DNA from: Keratinibaculum paraultunense
GTDB lineage: Bacteria; Bacillota; Clostridia; Tissierellales; Tepidimicrobiaceae
DNA length: 64,000 bases
Direction of reading: 5' to 3'
Assembly: GCF_016767175.1 (NCBI RefSeq)
Contig: NZ_CP068564.1
Coordinates: 992,001 to 1,056,000, forward strand
This document shows positions 55,511 through 64,000 of this stretch, piece after piece. The first letter of the stretch is position 1. Every line of letters starts with the position of its first letter. The position numbers were made by a program, and so were the translations under genes. Below the pieces are notes generated by a model. The model searched no databases. It was not told the DNA's origin and saw only the letters and a list, made by a program, of their open reading frames with translations.

Positions 55511-56203
55511 CTATTTATATTTATTATCTATTAATATATTTAATTTATTTAATGCACAATCAAATCCACCAACTTCATCTATAATCCCATAATCAACAGC
55601 TTCTTTGCCAATAAGAATTGTACCAATATCATTTGCTAGTTCATCAGTAGAATACATCAGTCGGATTAAATCTTTTTTATTTATATTAGAAGTTCGTAGT
55701 ATAAAATCTATTATTCTTTGTTGCATCTTTTCAAAATATCTAAAAGTTTGAGGTACGCCTATAACTAAACCAGTAGTTCGAATAGGATGAATTGTCATAG
55801 CTGCTGTCGGTACAATAAAAGAATAATCAGAAGCTGTAGCTAATGGAACGCCTATACTATGTCCACCTCCTAATACTAGGGATACTTTGGGTTTATCTAT
55901 ACTATTTATCATTTCAGCGAGAGCCAAACCAGCTTCTACATCTCCTCCTACTGTATTTAATATTATAAAAATACCCTTTATATTAGGATCTTGTACTGCT
56001 GCTATTAATATTGGAATTATATGTTCGTATTTAGTTGTTTTTTTATCAGAAGAAGATATATTATGCCCTTCTATTTCTCCTATGATAGTCAAGAACTGAA
56101 TAGAGCTTTGAAAATTAGATATATTTGGAGCTCCCATTTGTCTTATATTATTCACAATTTCTTCTTTTTCTTCTTTGTTATCACTATCTTTATTCTTATC
56201 CAT
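55511..56203 (-). CDS. tepA: ClpP-like serine protease, TepA/YmfB type
   Basis: 230 aa. Fold and motifs of the ClpP/crotonase family, TepA branch (translocation-enhancing protein): FIILNTVGGDVEAGLALAEMI, GGGHSIGVPLATAS with the predicted catalytic Ser, and TIHPIRTTG with the His. Disordered Lys/Glu-rich N-terminus. In Bacillus tepA also lies near dapG and spoIIIE. Confidence 0.88.
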   Translation of the reverse strand: MDKNKDSDNKEEKEEIVNNIRQMGAPNISNFQSSIQFLTIIGEIEGHNISSSDKKTTKYEHIIPILIAAVQDPNIKGIFIILNTVGGDVEAGLALAEMINSIDKPKVSLVLGGGHSIGVPLATASDYSFIVPTAAMTIHPIRTTGLVIGVPQTFRYFEKMQQRIIDFILRTSNINKKDLIRLMYSTDELANDIGTILIGKEAVDYGIIDEVGGFDCALNKLNILIDNKYK

Positions 56204-56291
56204 ATTATCCCTCCATTTAAATTAAACGTTGATATCTACCAATGCTATATTGTAGTTTTAACTCTTTTATTAATAATATGCTTAATTACAT

Positions 56292-56331
56292 AAAATAAAT
56301 CTAGTTCAAAGTATTGAACCAGATTTATTTT
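56292..56331 (-). terminator. Terminator after aspartokinase gene
   Basis: AAAATAAATCT-A-GTTCAA / TTGAAC-C-AGATTTATTTT with an AGTA loop and one mismatch; it can act in both directions. Confidence 0.8.
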
Positions 56332-56334
56332 ATA

Positions 56335-57549
56335 CTATTCGTATAATTTAAATTCATTATGGAGAGCTTTTAGTGCTTTATTTGTATCCTCTTCTTTTAT
56401 TAAACACCAAATAGTATTATGTGAATCTGAAGTTTGCAATATTTTTATATTTTCTTTTGATAAGGCTTTTACAATTCTTGCCATTACTCCGGGTATGCCT
56501 CTCATTTTATATCCAATAACGCTGATTTTACAACAATTTTCTACAATTTTGTATTCAAAATTACCCTTATTTAATATGGAAATGAGTTTATCTTTATTAT
56601 TTTCATCAATAGTAAATATTTTTTTATCTACGAGAAAATTGATCAAATCTAAGCTTATACCATTAGAAGTAATTTCATCCATTAGCTTATTTACATTAGA
56701 TTCATCATCGCTTAATGATATAATAAATTGAACTCTTCCTTTTTTATAAGTTATAGCGGTAATTATTTTTTCATTAAACAGTTCTTTTCTATTATTTATA
56801 AAATTTACATTTACTTCTTCTATAGAAGTACCTTCGCTATCTGAATAAGTGTTTTTTATAATCAAAGGTATATTTGATTGTTGAGCCATTTCTACGGCTC
56901 TTGGATGAATAACTTTTGCACCATCTTCTGCTAATTGATATACTTCGGAATAACACATTTTTTTTATTACCTTTGCATTTGGAACTATGTTAGGATCTGC
57001 TGTCATTATTCCATCTACATCGGTAAATATTTCTACATAGTTACAATTAAGTGCTTTACCTAAGGCAACAGCTGTTATATCACTTCCGCCTCTACCTAAT
57101 GTAGTAATTTCTCCAAACTTATTGCTACCTTGAAAACCTGCTACTACTACTATTTTGTTTTCTTCCAAATAATTTAGAATCCTATCTGGATTTACATCTA
57201 TAATATCTGCATTACCAAAATTACTATTAGTTATTATTCCTGCTTGAAAACCTGTTAATACTACTGCTTCATATCCTCTTTCGCATATGTGATTTGCTAA
57301 AATTACAGCTGAAATAATTTCACCACAAGATATTAAAAGATCTATTTCGCGATTGGAAATAATTTTTGGGTTAATTAATCCTAACAAAGTATCAGTTGCA
57401 TAAGGATCTCCTTTTCGACCCATTGCCGAAACAACAACTACTATTTTATTCCCTTCTTCATATTTTTTAATAATTTTATTAGTAGCTTTATTTCTACTTT
57501 CTACGGAAGATACGGATGTGCCCCCAAATTTTTGAACAACTATATTCAT
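56335..57549 (-). CDS. Aspartate kinase with two ACT domains
   Basis: 404 aa. Kinase motif VVQKFGGTSVSS (residues 4-15), VSAMGRKGD, TLGRGGSDITAV and FTDVDGIMTADP; tandem ACT regulatory domains in the C-terminal 140 residues. First step of lysine/threonine/methionine and diaminopimelate synthesis. Its site next to tepA and ymxH suggests the DapG-type enzyme for spore and cell-wall DAP. Confidence 0.92.
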   Translation of the reverse strand: MNIVVQKFGGTSVSSVESRNKATNKIIKKYEEGNKIVVVVSAMGRKGDPYATDTLLGLINPKIISNREIDLLISCGEIISAVILANHICERGYEAVVLTGFQAGIITNSNFGNADIIDVNPDRILNYLEENKIVVVAGFQGSNKFGEITTLGRGGSDITAVALGKALNCNYVEIFTDVDGIMTADPNIVPNAKVIKKMCYSEVYQLAEDGAKVIHPRAVEMAQQSNIPLIIKNTYSDSEGTSIEEVNVNFINNRKELFNEKIITAITYKKGRVQFIISLSDDESNVNKLMDEITSNGISLDLINFLVDKKIFTIDENNKDKLISILNKGNFEYKIVENCCKISVIGYKMRGIPGVMARIVKALSKENIKILQTSDSHNTIWCLIKEEDTNKALKALHNEFKLYE

Positions 57550-57616
57550 TATTTATCACCTCTAGTATTTTATCTATAGTTTATAATATGTTTTTAACTG
57601 TTATATTGTGAGATTA

Positions 57617-57859
57617 TCAGTCACTATCTAATTCAACGATTATCATATCATTTCCTATTTTTTTAATAGTTTGCCAAGGTATTTCAATGTAATCATCTTC
57701 AGAAAATAATTTAAATTGCAATTTTCTTTTAGGAACCAATAAAAATAATATTTTACCAGTTTTTTCATCTATTAATATATCACAGTCTGCAATGATACCT
57801 AATCTTTCGCCATTGTTTAAATTAACTAATTCTTTGCCTCCTAATTCATCTAATAGCAT
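57617..57859 (-). CDS. PRC-barrel protein, YlmC/YmxH family
   Basis: 80 aa. Sporulation-associated small PRC-barrel protein (ELGGKELVNLNNGERLG, IIADCDILIDEKTGKI, DYIEIPWQTIKKIGNDMIIV). Function uncertain. Position matches ymxH in Bacillus, between the pnp region and dapG. Confidence 0.88.
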   Translation of the reverse strand: MLLDELGGKELVNLNNGERLGIIADCDILIDEKTGKILFLLVPKRKLQFKLFSEDDYIEIPWQTIKKIGNDMIIVELDSD

Positions 57860-57963
57860 TGGATCAACTCCTTTGTTTTATATTAAATATTATTAAATAT
57901 TATGATGTTGTTTTTTGTTTTATGTTATTATCATTTATGATAAAATCTAATATGATATATTTT

Positions 57964-58398
57964 TTATCTATATCCAGTATGCCCAAAACCGCCTTCCCCT
58001 CTTTCAGTATCATCTAAAGAATCCACTTCTTTAAATTCTACTCTTTCATATTTTAAAAATACTATTTGCGCAATTCTATCTCCTTTATTTATTATATATT
58101 CTTCTTTACCTAAATTTACTAATATAACTCCTATTTCCCCTCTATAATCACTATCAATAGTTCCTATTCCATTTGCTAAACAAATTCCATGCTTTAATGC
58201 TAAGCCACTTCTAGCTCTAATTTGAGCTTCATATCCATCTGGTATGGACATATAAATACCAGTAGGGATTAAGACTCTATCTAATGGTTTTAAAACTATA
58301 GGTTCAGCTATGTTAGCGTATAGATCCATACCAGATGAACCAGTAGTTTTGTAATTAGGAGTTGGAAAAGGACTTTTATTTACTATATTTATTTTCAT
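57964..58398 (-). CDS. dut: dUTP diphosphatase
   Basis: 144-aa trimeric dUTPase. All five motifs: [41 protein letters not shown] and the C-terminal GEGGFGHTG (RGEGGFG). Removes dUTP and makes dUMP for thymidylate. Confidence 0.95.
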   Translation of the reverse strand: MKINIVNKSPFPTPNYKTTGSSGMDLYANIAEPIVLKPLDRVLIPTGIYMSIPDGYEAQIRARSGLALKHGICLANGIGTIDSDYRGEIGVILVNLGKEEYIINKGDRIAQIVFLKYERVEFKEVDSLDDTERGEGGFGHTGYR

Positions 58399-58490
58399 AT
58401 TTTATCACCTCAATTAGAAATAAAAAATTATTGCTTGTCCATATTTTTACATAAAATTATTATTATCAATCAAACTCAACTAATTTTTAT

Positions 58491-59198
58491 TTATTTGATT
58501 ATATCTTTTATCCTGCCAATTTTATAACCATTACTGTATAGTAATTTTATTATATCTGGTAATGCTTTTACTGTTTCTTCTGTAGGATGCATTAATATAA
58601 TTGCTGAATTATGCAATTTATCATTTATTCTATCAATTATCTTTTGTTTGTTACTATCTTCACGCCAATCAATTGTATCAATGCTCCACATAATTATATC
58701 ATAATTTAAATCTTTTGCAGCCCTTATTGTATTATCATTATAAGCTCCAGATGGAGGTGCAAAATATTTAGGCTCTTCTTTAACAATTTGAGTTATAGTA
58801 TTATGAGCTTTGATAATTTCTTCCTTGTTTGCTTCATAACTTAATTTATCATAATCTATGTGTTTATAACCATGATTCCCAATCTCATGCCCATTTTCAT
58901 AAATTTTTTTAAGCAATTCAGGATTTTTTTCAGCCCATACCCCTGTAACAAAAAAAGTTATATTAATGTTCTCGTTTTTAAATATTTCCAGTATAGCTGG
59001 TATGTATTCATTTCCCCAATCCACATTACAAGTAAGTGCTACTATCTTATCATCTATGTTGCCTTTATAGTAAATATCCATCTTAAACGTTTCTTCTGCT
59101 TTATTATAAAAATTAATATAAATTAAAGTCAATGTTATAATCAAAATTATTATTATACATATATTAAATATTTTCTTATTAAAAACAAATATTTTCAT
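58491..59198 (-). CDS. Polysaccharide deacetylase family protein (YlxY-like)
   Basis: 235 aa, membrane-anchored at residues 10-30, NodB/CE4 fold outside. Motif 1 reads NVDWG instead of TFDDG, keeping one Asp; motif 2 NHGYKH keeps both His; motif 3 APPSGAYN lacks the usual Arg; motif 5 ILMHPTEE keeps His. Position after pnp is that of ylxY. Given the altered motif 1 the activity is uncertain. Confidence 0.85.
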   Translation of the reverse strand: MKIFVFNKKIFNICIIIILIITLTLIYINFYNKAEETFKMDIYYKGNIDDKIVALTCNVDWGNEYIPAILEIFKNENINITFFVTGVWAEKNPELLKKIYENGHEIGNHGYKHIDYDKLSYEANKEEIIKAHNTITQIVKEEPKYFAPPSGAYNDNTIRAAKDLNYDIIMWSIDTIDWREDSNKQKIIDRINDKLHNSAIILMHPTEETVKALPDIIKLLYSNGYKIGRIKDIIK

Positions 59199-59271
59199 AT
59201 TATCCCTCCAAATATACCTATATATTATCTATATTCAAAGAAAGCAAAAATATTTTACTTTTAGGAAAAAT

Positions 59272-59306
59272 AAAAAACATGAACCTTGTTTTGGTTCATG
59301 TTTTTT
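59272..59306. terminator. Terminator after pnp
   Basis: AAAAAACATGAACC / GGTTCATGTTTTTT with a 7-nt loop; functions for both strands and overlaps the pnp stop codon. Confidence 0.9.
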
Positions 59307-61395
59307 ATTTTTTATTTTCTTTTGGTAAAGTTGCTTTTCTAGATAAATTAATTCTACCTTGACCATCTATATCTATTACTTTTACTAAAATCTCATCTCC
59401 TACTTTTAATACATCTTCTACTTTATCTATCCTTTCATGTGAAATATTTGAGATGTGTACTAATCCTTCTTTACCATTTGGAAATTCTACGAAGGCTCCA
59501 AAAGGAACTATTCTTACTACTTGACCTAGGTATGTTTCTCCTACTTCTACATCTTTAGTTATTTTGTTTATTAATTCAACAGCTTTTTTCCCATTTTCTG
59601 CATTATCAGATACAATAAATACTTTTCCATCATCTTCTATGTCAATTTTGACACCTGTTTCATCAATTATCTTATTGATCATTTTACCACCAGGACCTAT
59701 AATATCTCTTATTTTGTCAGGATCAACTTGCATTGTAAATATCCTTGGAGCATAAGGTGATAATTCTTCTCTAGGCTTGGATATTACTTCATTCATTTTA
59801 TCTAATATAAATAATCTAGCTTTTCTAGCTCTTAATAATGCTTCTTTCAATATAGCTCTATTTATACCAGGTATTTTTATATCCATTTGTACAGCAGTAA
59901 TCCCCTCTCTTGTACCTGCAACTTTAAAATCCATATCTCCTAGATGGTCTTCCAAACCTTGTATGTCAGTTAATATTACTACTTTCTCTTCAGATTTTAT
60001 TAGTCCCATAGCTATTCCTGCAACAGGTGCTTTAATTGGCACTCCAGCATCTAAAAGAGCCAATGTACTTCCACAGACACTAGCTTGAGAACTAGAGCCA
60101 TTTGAGCTTAATACCTCTGATACTAACCTTATTGTATATGGAAATTCATTTTCTTCCGGAATTACCGGTTCTAAAGCTCTCTCAGCTAATGCTCCATGCC
60201 CTACTTCTCTTCTATTTGGTCCTCTTAACGGTCTAGTATCACCAACACAATAAGGCGGAAAATTATAATGATGCATATATCTCTTAAACTCTTCTTCACT
60301 AATTCCGTCTATTATTTGTACATCACTAGAAGCGCCTAATGTAGCAACAGTTAATACTTGAGTTTGCCCTCTTGTAAATAAACCAGAACCGTGAACTCTT
60401 GGAAGTATACCTACTTCACAACTTATTGGTCGGATTTCATCAATTTTTCTATTATCTGGTCTTATACCTTCTTCTAATATTAATCTTCTAACTTCTTCTT
60501 TTACTATTTCATCAAGTACTTCAGATATATCTTCATCATTTTCTGGATATTCTTCTATAAATTTATTGATAGTTTCTTCTTTTACACTTTCTATATTGTT
60601 TTCTCTTTCCTGCTTTTCCACTGTTTTTATAGCTTCTATAAGTTTTTCAGTAGCATATTCTCTAACTTTTTTTTCTATCTCATCATCTGGCTTAAATACT
60701 TGATATTCTTGTTTTTCTTTACCCACTTCTAATTGTATAGATTCTATAAATTTACATAATTTTTTAATCTCTTCATGTGCATATAAAATTCCATCAAGAA
60801 TGATAGATTCTGGTAATTCATTTGCTCCTGCTTCTACCATCATTATAGCATTTTCAGTACCAGAAACTATCAGATTCATATCTGAATTATCCCTTTCTTC
60901 TGCTGTTGGATTTATTACTAACTCTTCATTAACCAAACCTACCGAAACTGAAGCAGTAGGACCATTAAAAGGTATATCAGATATTGTCAATGCTATAGAA
61001 GAACCAATCATAGCAACAATGTCTGGAGTACAATCTTGATCTACAGATAAGACTGTTGCTATAACTTGTACATCGTTTCTATATCCATCAGGAAATAAAG
61101 GGCGAATTGGTCTATCTATCAATCTAGATGTAAGTATAGCTTTATCACTAGGTTTGCCTTCTCTTTTTATAAATCCTCCAGGTATTTTACCTACTGCATA
61201 TAATTTTTCTTCAAAATCTACACTTAGTGGAAAAAAATCTATATCTTCCCTGGGTTCTTTAGACGCAGTTGCAGTAACTAATACTACAGTATCTCCATAT
61301 TGTAATAAGCATGCTCCATTAGCTTGTTCAGCAACCTTCCCAATAGTTACAATTAGAGATCTTCCTGCTAAGTCATATTTAAACCGTTTTTCCAT
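59305..61395 (-). CDS. pnp: Polyribonucleotide nucleotidyltransferase
   Basis: 696 aa, trimeric 3'-5' phosphorolytic exoribonuclease. Two RNase PH domains with a helical linker (residues about 1-230 and 300-540), KH domain ([12 protein letters not shown]) and S1 domain (DFGAFV-like [20 protein letters not shown]). Phosphate-binding [17 protein letters not shown]. With rny in this window it forms the core of mRNA decay. Confidence 0.96.
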   Translation of the reverse strand: MEKRFKYDLAGRSLIVTIGKVAEQANGACLLQYGDTVVLVTATASKEPREDIDFFPLSVDFEEKLYAVGKIPGGFIKREGKPSDKAILTSRLIDRPIRPLFPDGYRNDVQVIATVLSVDQDCTPDIVAMIGSSIALTISDIPFNGPTASVSVGLVNEELVINPTAEERDNSDMNLIVSGTENAIMMVEAGANELPESIILDGILYAHEEIKKLCKFIESIQLEVGKEKQEYQVFKPDDEIEKKVREYATEKLIEAIKTVEKQERENNIESVKEETINKFIEEYPENDEDISEVLDEIVKEEVRRLILEEGIRPDNRKIDEIRPISCEVGILPRVHGSGLFTRGQTQVLTVATLGASSDVQIIDGISEEEFKRYMHHYNFPPYCVGDTRPLRGPNRREVGHGALAERALEPVIPEENEFPYTIRLVSEVLSSNGSSSQASVCGSTLALLDAGVPIKAPVAGIAMGLIKSEEKVVILTDIQGLEDHLGDMDFKVAGTREGITAVQMDIKIPGINRAILKEALLRARKARLFILDKMNEVISKPREELSPYAPRIFTMQVDPDKIRDIIGPGGKMINKIIDETGVKIDIEDDGKVFIVSDNAENGKKAVELINKITKDVEVGETYLGQVVRIVPFGAFVEFPNGKEGLVHISNISHERIDKVEDVLKVGDEILVKVIDIDGQGRINLSRKATLPKENKK

Positions 61396-61469
61396 TTTCT
61401 CACTCCTTAATAAAATTATTAATATTATTATAACCTATTGATAACATTAAAAACACTAAATAAATCAAT

Positions 61470-61490
61470 AGAGCGGGAAGTCCCCGCTCT
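61470..61490 (-). promoter_or_regulatory. GC-rich hairpin between rpsO and pnp
   Basis: Minus strand AGAGCGGG / CCCGCTCT with a 5-nt loop, followed by ATTGATTTATTT. Partial terminator or RNA-processing site, as in the rpsO-pnp region of other bacteria. Confidence 0.7.
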
Positions 61491-61492
61491 TA

Positions 61493-61762
61493 TTAACCTC
61501 TAATACCAAGTTTTTCAATTAATTCACGATATCTTTCAATATCTTTCTTCTGTAAATAATTTAAAAGTCCTCTTCTCTGTCCTATCATTTTAAATAAACC
61601 TCTTCTTGAATGATGATCTTTCTTATGATTTTTTAAATGTTCAGTCAGTGAATTAATCCTGTAAGTTAAAATTGCAATTTGAACTTCTGGAGAACCAGTG
61701 TCATTTTCATGCAATCCATATTCTTTGATAATTTGAGCTTTTTGTTCTTTAGTTAATGTCAT
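61493..61762 (-). CDS. rpsO: 30S ribosomal protein S15
   Basis: 89 aa, complete. The full family pattern is present ([42 protein letters not shown]). Ribosome site GAGGAGG is strong. A folded leader precedes it. Confidence 0.97.
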   Translation of the reverse strand: MTLTKEQKAQIIKEYGLHENDTGSPEVQIAILTYRINSLTEHLKNHKKDHHSRRGLFKMIGQRRGLLNYLQKKDIERYRELIEKLGIRG

Positions 61763-61793
61763 CTTTTTACCTCCTCTTTCTTAAAATTCACCA

Positions 61794-61834
61794 TTAGCTA
61801 AGTAAATCGCCGAGGAAACGATAAACATAGCTAA
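61794..61834 (-). promoter_or_regulatory. Candidate S15 autoregulatory leader
   Basis: Minus strand TTAGCTA (61834-61828) pairs with TAGCTAA (61800-61794), and inner ATCG with CGAT (61822-61819, 61809-61806), around TTTCCTCGG. A small two-helix leader at this place fits S15 autoregulation known in several bacteria; homology to a specific leader class was not established. Confidence 0.5.
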
Positions 61835-61859
61835 AGGTACTTCTATCAAAAATATGTTA

Positions 61860-62819
61860 TCATATATTTATCAATTTGTAAATATATTCATCAGTGATTT
61901 CTTTTTTTACATAGCATATATCTTTTTTTATTTGTTCTATTAATTTTTCAGTTGTATCAAATTTAATATCTTCTCTTATGAAATCCATAAACATTATTTC
62001 AATTATTTTCCCATATATATTGTTATTAAAATTTAATATGTGATTTTCAACTTTAAAATTTTTTTCATTAAAAGTTGGATTAAAACCTATATTAGTTAAG
62101 CTTAAATATTGTTGATCTTTTAATACAGTAATAGTTTTATAAACTCCATTTTTAGGTATGATATAATTATCAATAGGATTAATATTAGCAGTAGGAAATC
62201 CTAACTTTGTTCCTCTATTGCTACCTTTAATAACTTGCCCTAATATTGTATAATATCTTCCTAAAAATTTGTTTGCTTTTTTTATATTCCCCTCCATCAA
62301 TAATTGACGTATTCTTGTACTACTTACTATTTCATTATCAATTGTTATCGGCCTAATAATATTAGTTTTAAATCCTTTCTTGATTCCTAGCTCCTTTAAA
62401 TATCTACAATCACCCACAGCTTTATATCCAAATCTATAATCAAAACCAACTGTAACTAATTTTGCATTTAATAGATCTATTATTATTTTATCTACAAACT
62501 CTTCTCCTGAAAGTTTCATAATATTTTCATTAAAATTAAGAGTAAATACTACTTCTACTCCTAAATTTTTAAGTATTTTTAGTTTTTGTTCATTAGAAGT
62601 AAGAATAGGCACAGATTTTGAATTTTCCTTTAATACATTCTTTGTATGATTTTTAAATAGCAAAACTCCAGGTTTTAAACACATCTCAATTGCTTTTTGT
62701 ATATTATCTTCTATTAAATATTTATGACCTATATGAACACCATCAAAATTACCTAAGGCTATTGCTGTTTTATACTCACTCTTATTACTTAAATTTAAAT
62801 CTAAATCTATAATTTCCAT
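61860..62819 (-). CDS. ribF: Bifunctional riboflavin kinase / FAD synthetase
   Basis: 319 aa. N-terminal FMN adenylyltransferase (ALGNFDGVHIGHKYLI; VTVGFDYRFG; STRIRQLL) and C-terminal riboflavin kinase (GSNRGTKLGFPTANI; KNGVYKT). Makes FMN and FAD, serving the several flavoproteins here. Confidence 0.95.
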   Translation of the reverse strand: MEIIDLDLNLSNKSEYKTAIALGNFDGVHIGHKYLIEDNIQKAIEMCLKPGVLLFKNHTKNVLKENSKSVPILTSNEQKLKILKNLGVEVVFTLNFNENIMKLSGEEFVDKIIIDLLNAKLVTVGFDYRFGYKAVGDCRYLKELGIKKGFKTNIIRPITIDNEIVSSTRIRQLLMEGNIKKANKFLGRYYTILGQVIKGSNRGTKLGFPTANINPIDNYIIPKNGVYKTITVLKDQQYLSLTNIGFNPTFNEKNFKVENHILNFNNNIYGKIIEIMFMDFIREDIKFDTTEKLIEQIKKDICYVKKEITDEYIYKLINI

Positions 62820-62829
62820 AACATCACCT

Positions 62830-63723
62830 TTATATTAAAACTTTGTTCATTTTTAAATAGAAAGTATTATTTTCTTCAATAACTTTACCTATTCCAATAA
62901 AAGTATCCTTAGAATATATTCTTAATAAAGAATCTTTATTATAATTATTAAACATAGTTTTAGATATAGAAACACGAGCACCATTTCTTAATTTTTCAAA
63001 GTATCTATCCTCCATAATCAACTTATCTAAATGACTCAAAGCTTTATCCATTGGTAAAATAATATCCTTAATATCTTTTTTACTTAAACTTTTTATATAG
63101 TCAATACTATAACTATCTTCAACTTTAAAATTGCCTACACCTATTCTCATAAGATAAGACATATAACCATAGGTGCCTAAAACTTTCCCTATATCATCAC
63201 ATAATGTCCTTATATATGTTCCCTTTGAGCATTTTGTATAGAAAATAATTTTTTTATTATCAATGTTCTTCAATATTTTCATATCATAAATAAAAGCTTC
63301 CCTATATGCTCTTTTAACAACTTTACCCTTTCTTGCTAATTCATATAATTTTTTCCCTTGATGCTTCAATGCGGAATACATAGGGGGCTCTTGTAATATT
63401 TTACCTTTAAATTTATCAAATGCATTATATATTTCTTTCTCACTAACTTCCTTTAAAGAATAGTTTATAACTTTACCGTCTATATCTAAGGTATCAGTAG
63501 CCAATCCTAAACTTAATTCTCCAACATATTCTTTATCCATATTAAGTAGATATTCACTAATTCTAGTAGCTTTTCCAATACATAAAAGAAGAACTCCAGA
63601 TGCATTTGGATCTAAAATACCTGTATGTCCGATTTTATTAATTCCTATAGTTCTTCTCATTATATTGACTATATCATGAGAAGTTAATCCTTTTGGTTTA
63701 AAAATGTTAATTATACCATTCAT
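62830..63723 (-). CDS. truB: tRNA pseudouridine-55 synthase
   Basis: 297 aa. Catalytic motif HTGILDPNASGVLLLCIGKATR with the catalytic Asp (near residue 38), NIMRRTIG ahead of it, and CSKGTYIRTLCDDIG. Order nrnA-truB-ribF-rpsO-pnp is the Firmicutes standard. Confidence 0.95.
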   Translation of the reverse strand: MNGIINIFKPKGLTSHDIVNIMRRTIGINKIGHTGILDPNASGVLLLCIGKATRISEYLLNMDKEYVGELSLGLATDTLDIDGKVINYSLKEVSEKEIYNAFDKFKGKILQEPPMYSALKHQGKKLYELARKGKVVKRAYREAFIYDMKILKNIDNKKIIFYTKCSKGTYIRTLCDDIGKVLGTYGYMSYLMRIGVGNFKVEDSYSIDYIKSLSKKDIKDIILPMDKALSHLDKLIMEDRYFEKLRNGARVSISKTMFNNYNKDSLLRIYSKDTFIGIGKVIEENNTFYLKMNKVLI

Positions 63724-63730
63724 ATTTAAA

Positions 63731-64000
63731 TCACCTTAAAGCTATATTTATTTCATTTTTTATTTCATTAAGAATAAGTTTCTTTGCTTCTGCTATAGTA
63801 GCATAAATAGTGCAACCAGCAGCTTTTTTATGACCCCCACCATTAAATTTAGTGCATATCTTTGAAACATCAATTTTTTTCTTACTTCTTAAACTAGCTT
63901 TTATTTCATTGTATTCCATTTCTTTCAATAAGACAGCAACTTCTACGGAATTTATATCTCTTACAAAGGATACTAACCCCTCTGTATCTTCCAACTTTGC
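63731..64000 (-). CDS. nrnA: NrnA-type nanoRNase/pAp phosphatase, 3' end only
   Basis: The last 89 codons of a DHH/DHHA1 phosphoesterase that degrades nanoRNA and pAp. The DHHA1 motif FNGGGHKKAAGC is seen, preceded by EDTEGLVSFVR and VSK. The frame stays open through the right edge of the window, so the gene continues outside; the apparent TTG at 63994 is not a real start. Confidence 0.88.
   Translation of the reverse strand, partial: AKLEDTEGLVSFVRDINSVEVAVLLKEMEYNEIKASLRSKKKIDVSKICTKFNGGGHKKAAGCTIYATIAEAKKLILNEIKNEINIALR

Overview
The window is strongly AT-rich Bacillota DNA, most likely from an anaerobic, spore-forming member of the Clostridia or Tissierellia. The evidence is GerW/YtfJ and SpoVS (sporulation), a fused IspH-ribosomal protein S1 gene (a clostridial trait), a 2-oxoacid:ferredoxin oxidoreductase operon with its own ferredoxin (anaerobic metabolism), aminopeptidases suited to amino-acid use, and frequent TTG/GTG starts with strong Shine-Dalgarno sites. 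It is ordinary chromosome, apart from one IS21-type insertion sequence. No rRNA, tRNA or CRISPR was seen.

Layout. 1-5.3 kb: two DacF-type carboxypeptidases flanking an M50 protease, scpAB and the ytfI-ytfJ sporulation pair. 5.4-10.6 kb: a PyrK-like flavoprotein with a partner FAD oxidoreductase, RluB, MnmM, and a solitary oxaloacetate decarboxylase/pyruvate carboxylase alpha-type subunit. 10.6-14.4 kb: korDABC plus an RpiR-type regulator, behind a tandem-repeat promoter region. 14.5-20.6 kb: phosphatase, flavoprotein, aroH, cmk, plsC, ispH-rpsA. 20.7-25.5 kb: orphan CheR, three tandem M42 peptidases, a MerR-like regulator. 25.5-34.1 kb: a candidate small RNA, then miaB-mutS-mutL-miaA-hfq and a methionine gamma-lyase-like gene. 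34.1-39.8 kb: divergent lexA/yneA with LexA boxes, a tyrosine recombinase, a fragment of a second recombinase copy, the IS21 element, a 120-nt palindromic (possibly RNA) element and a dif-like palindrome. 39.8-64 kb, all on the minus strand: aspartate aminotransferase, PadR and PHP genes, spoVS, rny, a split Rad50/Mre11-like set, recA, cinA, pgsA, rimO, ftsK, uppP, tepA, aspartokinase, ymxH, dut, a polysaccharide deacetylase, pnp, rpsO, ribF, truB and the 3' end of nrnA.

Nearly all genes left of 34 kb lie on the plus strand and nearly all right of 39.8 kb on the minus strand, so they converge on the recombinase/dif-like region. This is what a replication terminus looks like. The two halves also carry pieces (truB to spoVS, and miaB to hfq) that I recall as one co-oriented neighbourhood in Bacillus, so an inversion around the terminus is plausible.

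Most unusual items: a Rad50 apparently split into three genes beside an Mre11-like nuclease next to recA; an RNase Y gene with no ATG, GTG or TTG at its expected start, apparently starting at ATT; the dif-like site with the adjacent 120-nt structured element; a D,D-carboxypeptidase with KIG in place of KTG; and Shine-Dalgarno sites held in hairpins at istA, cheR and recA. LexA boxes at lexA, yneA and recA tie these genes into an SOS circuit.
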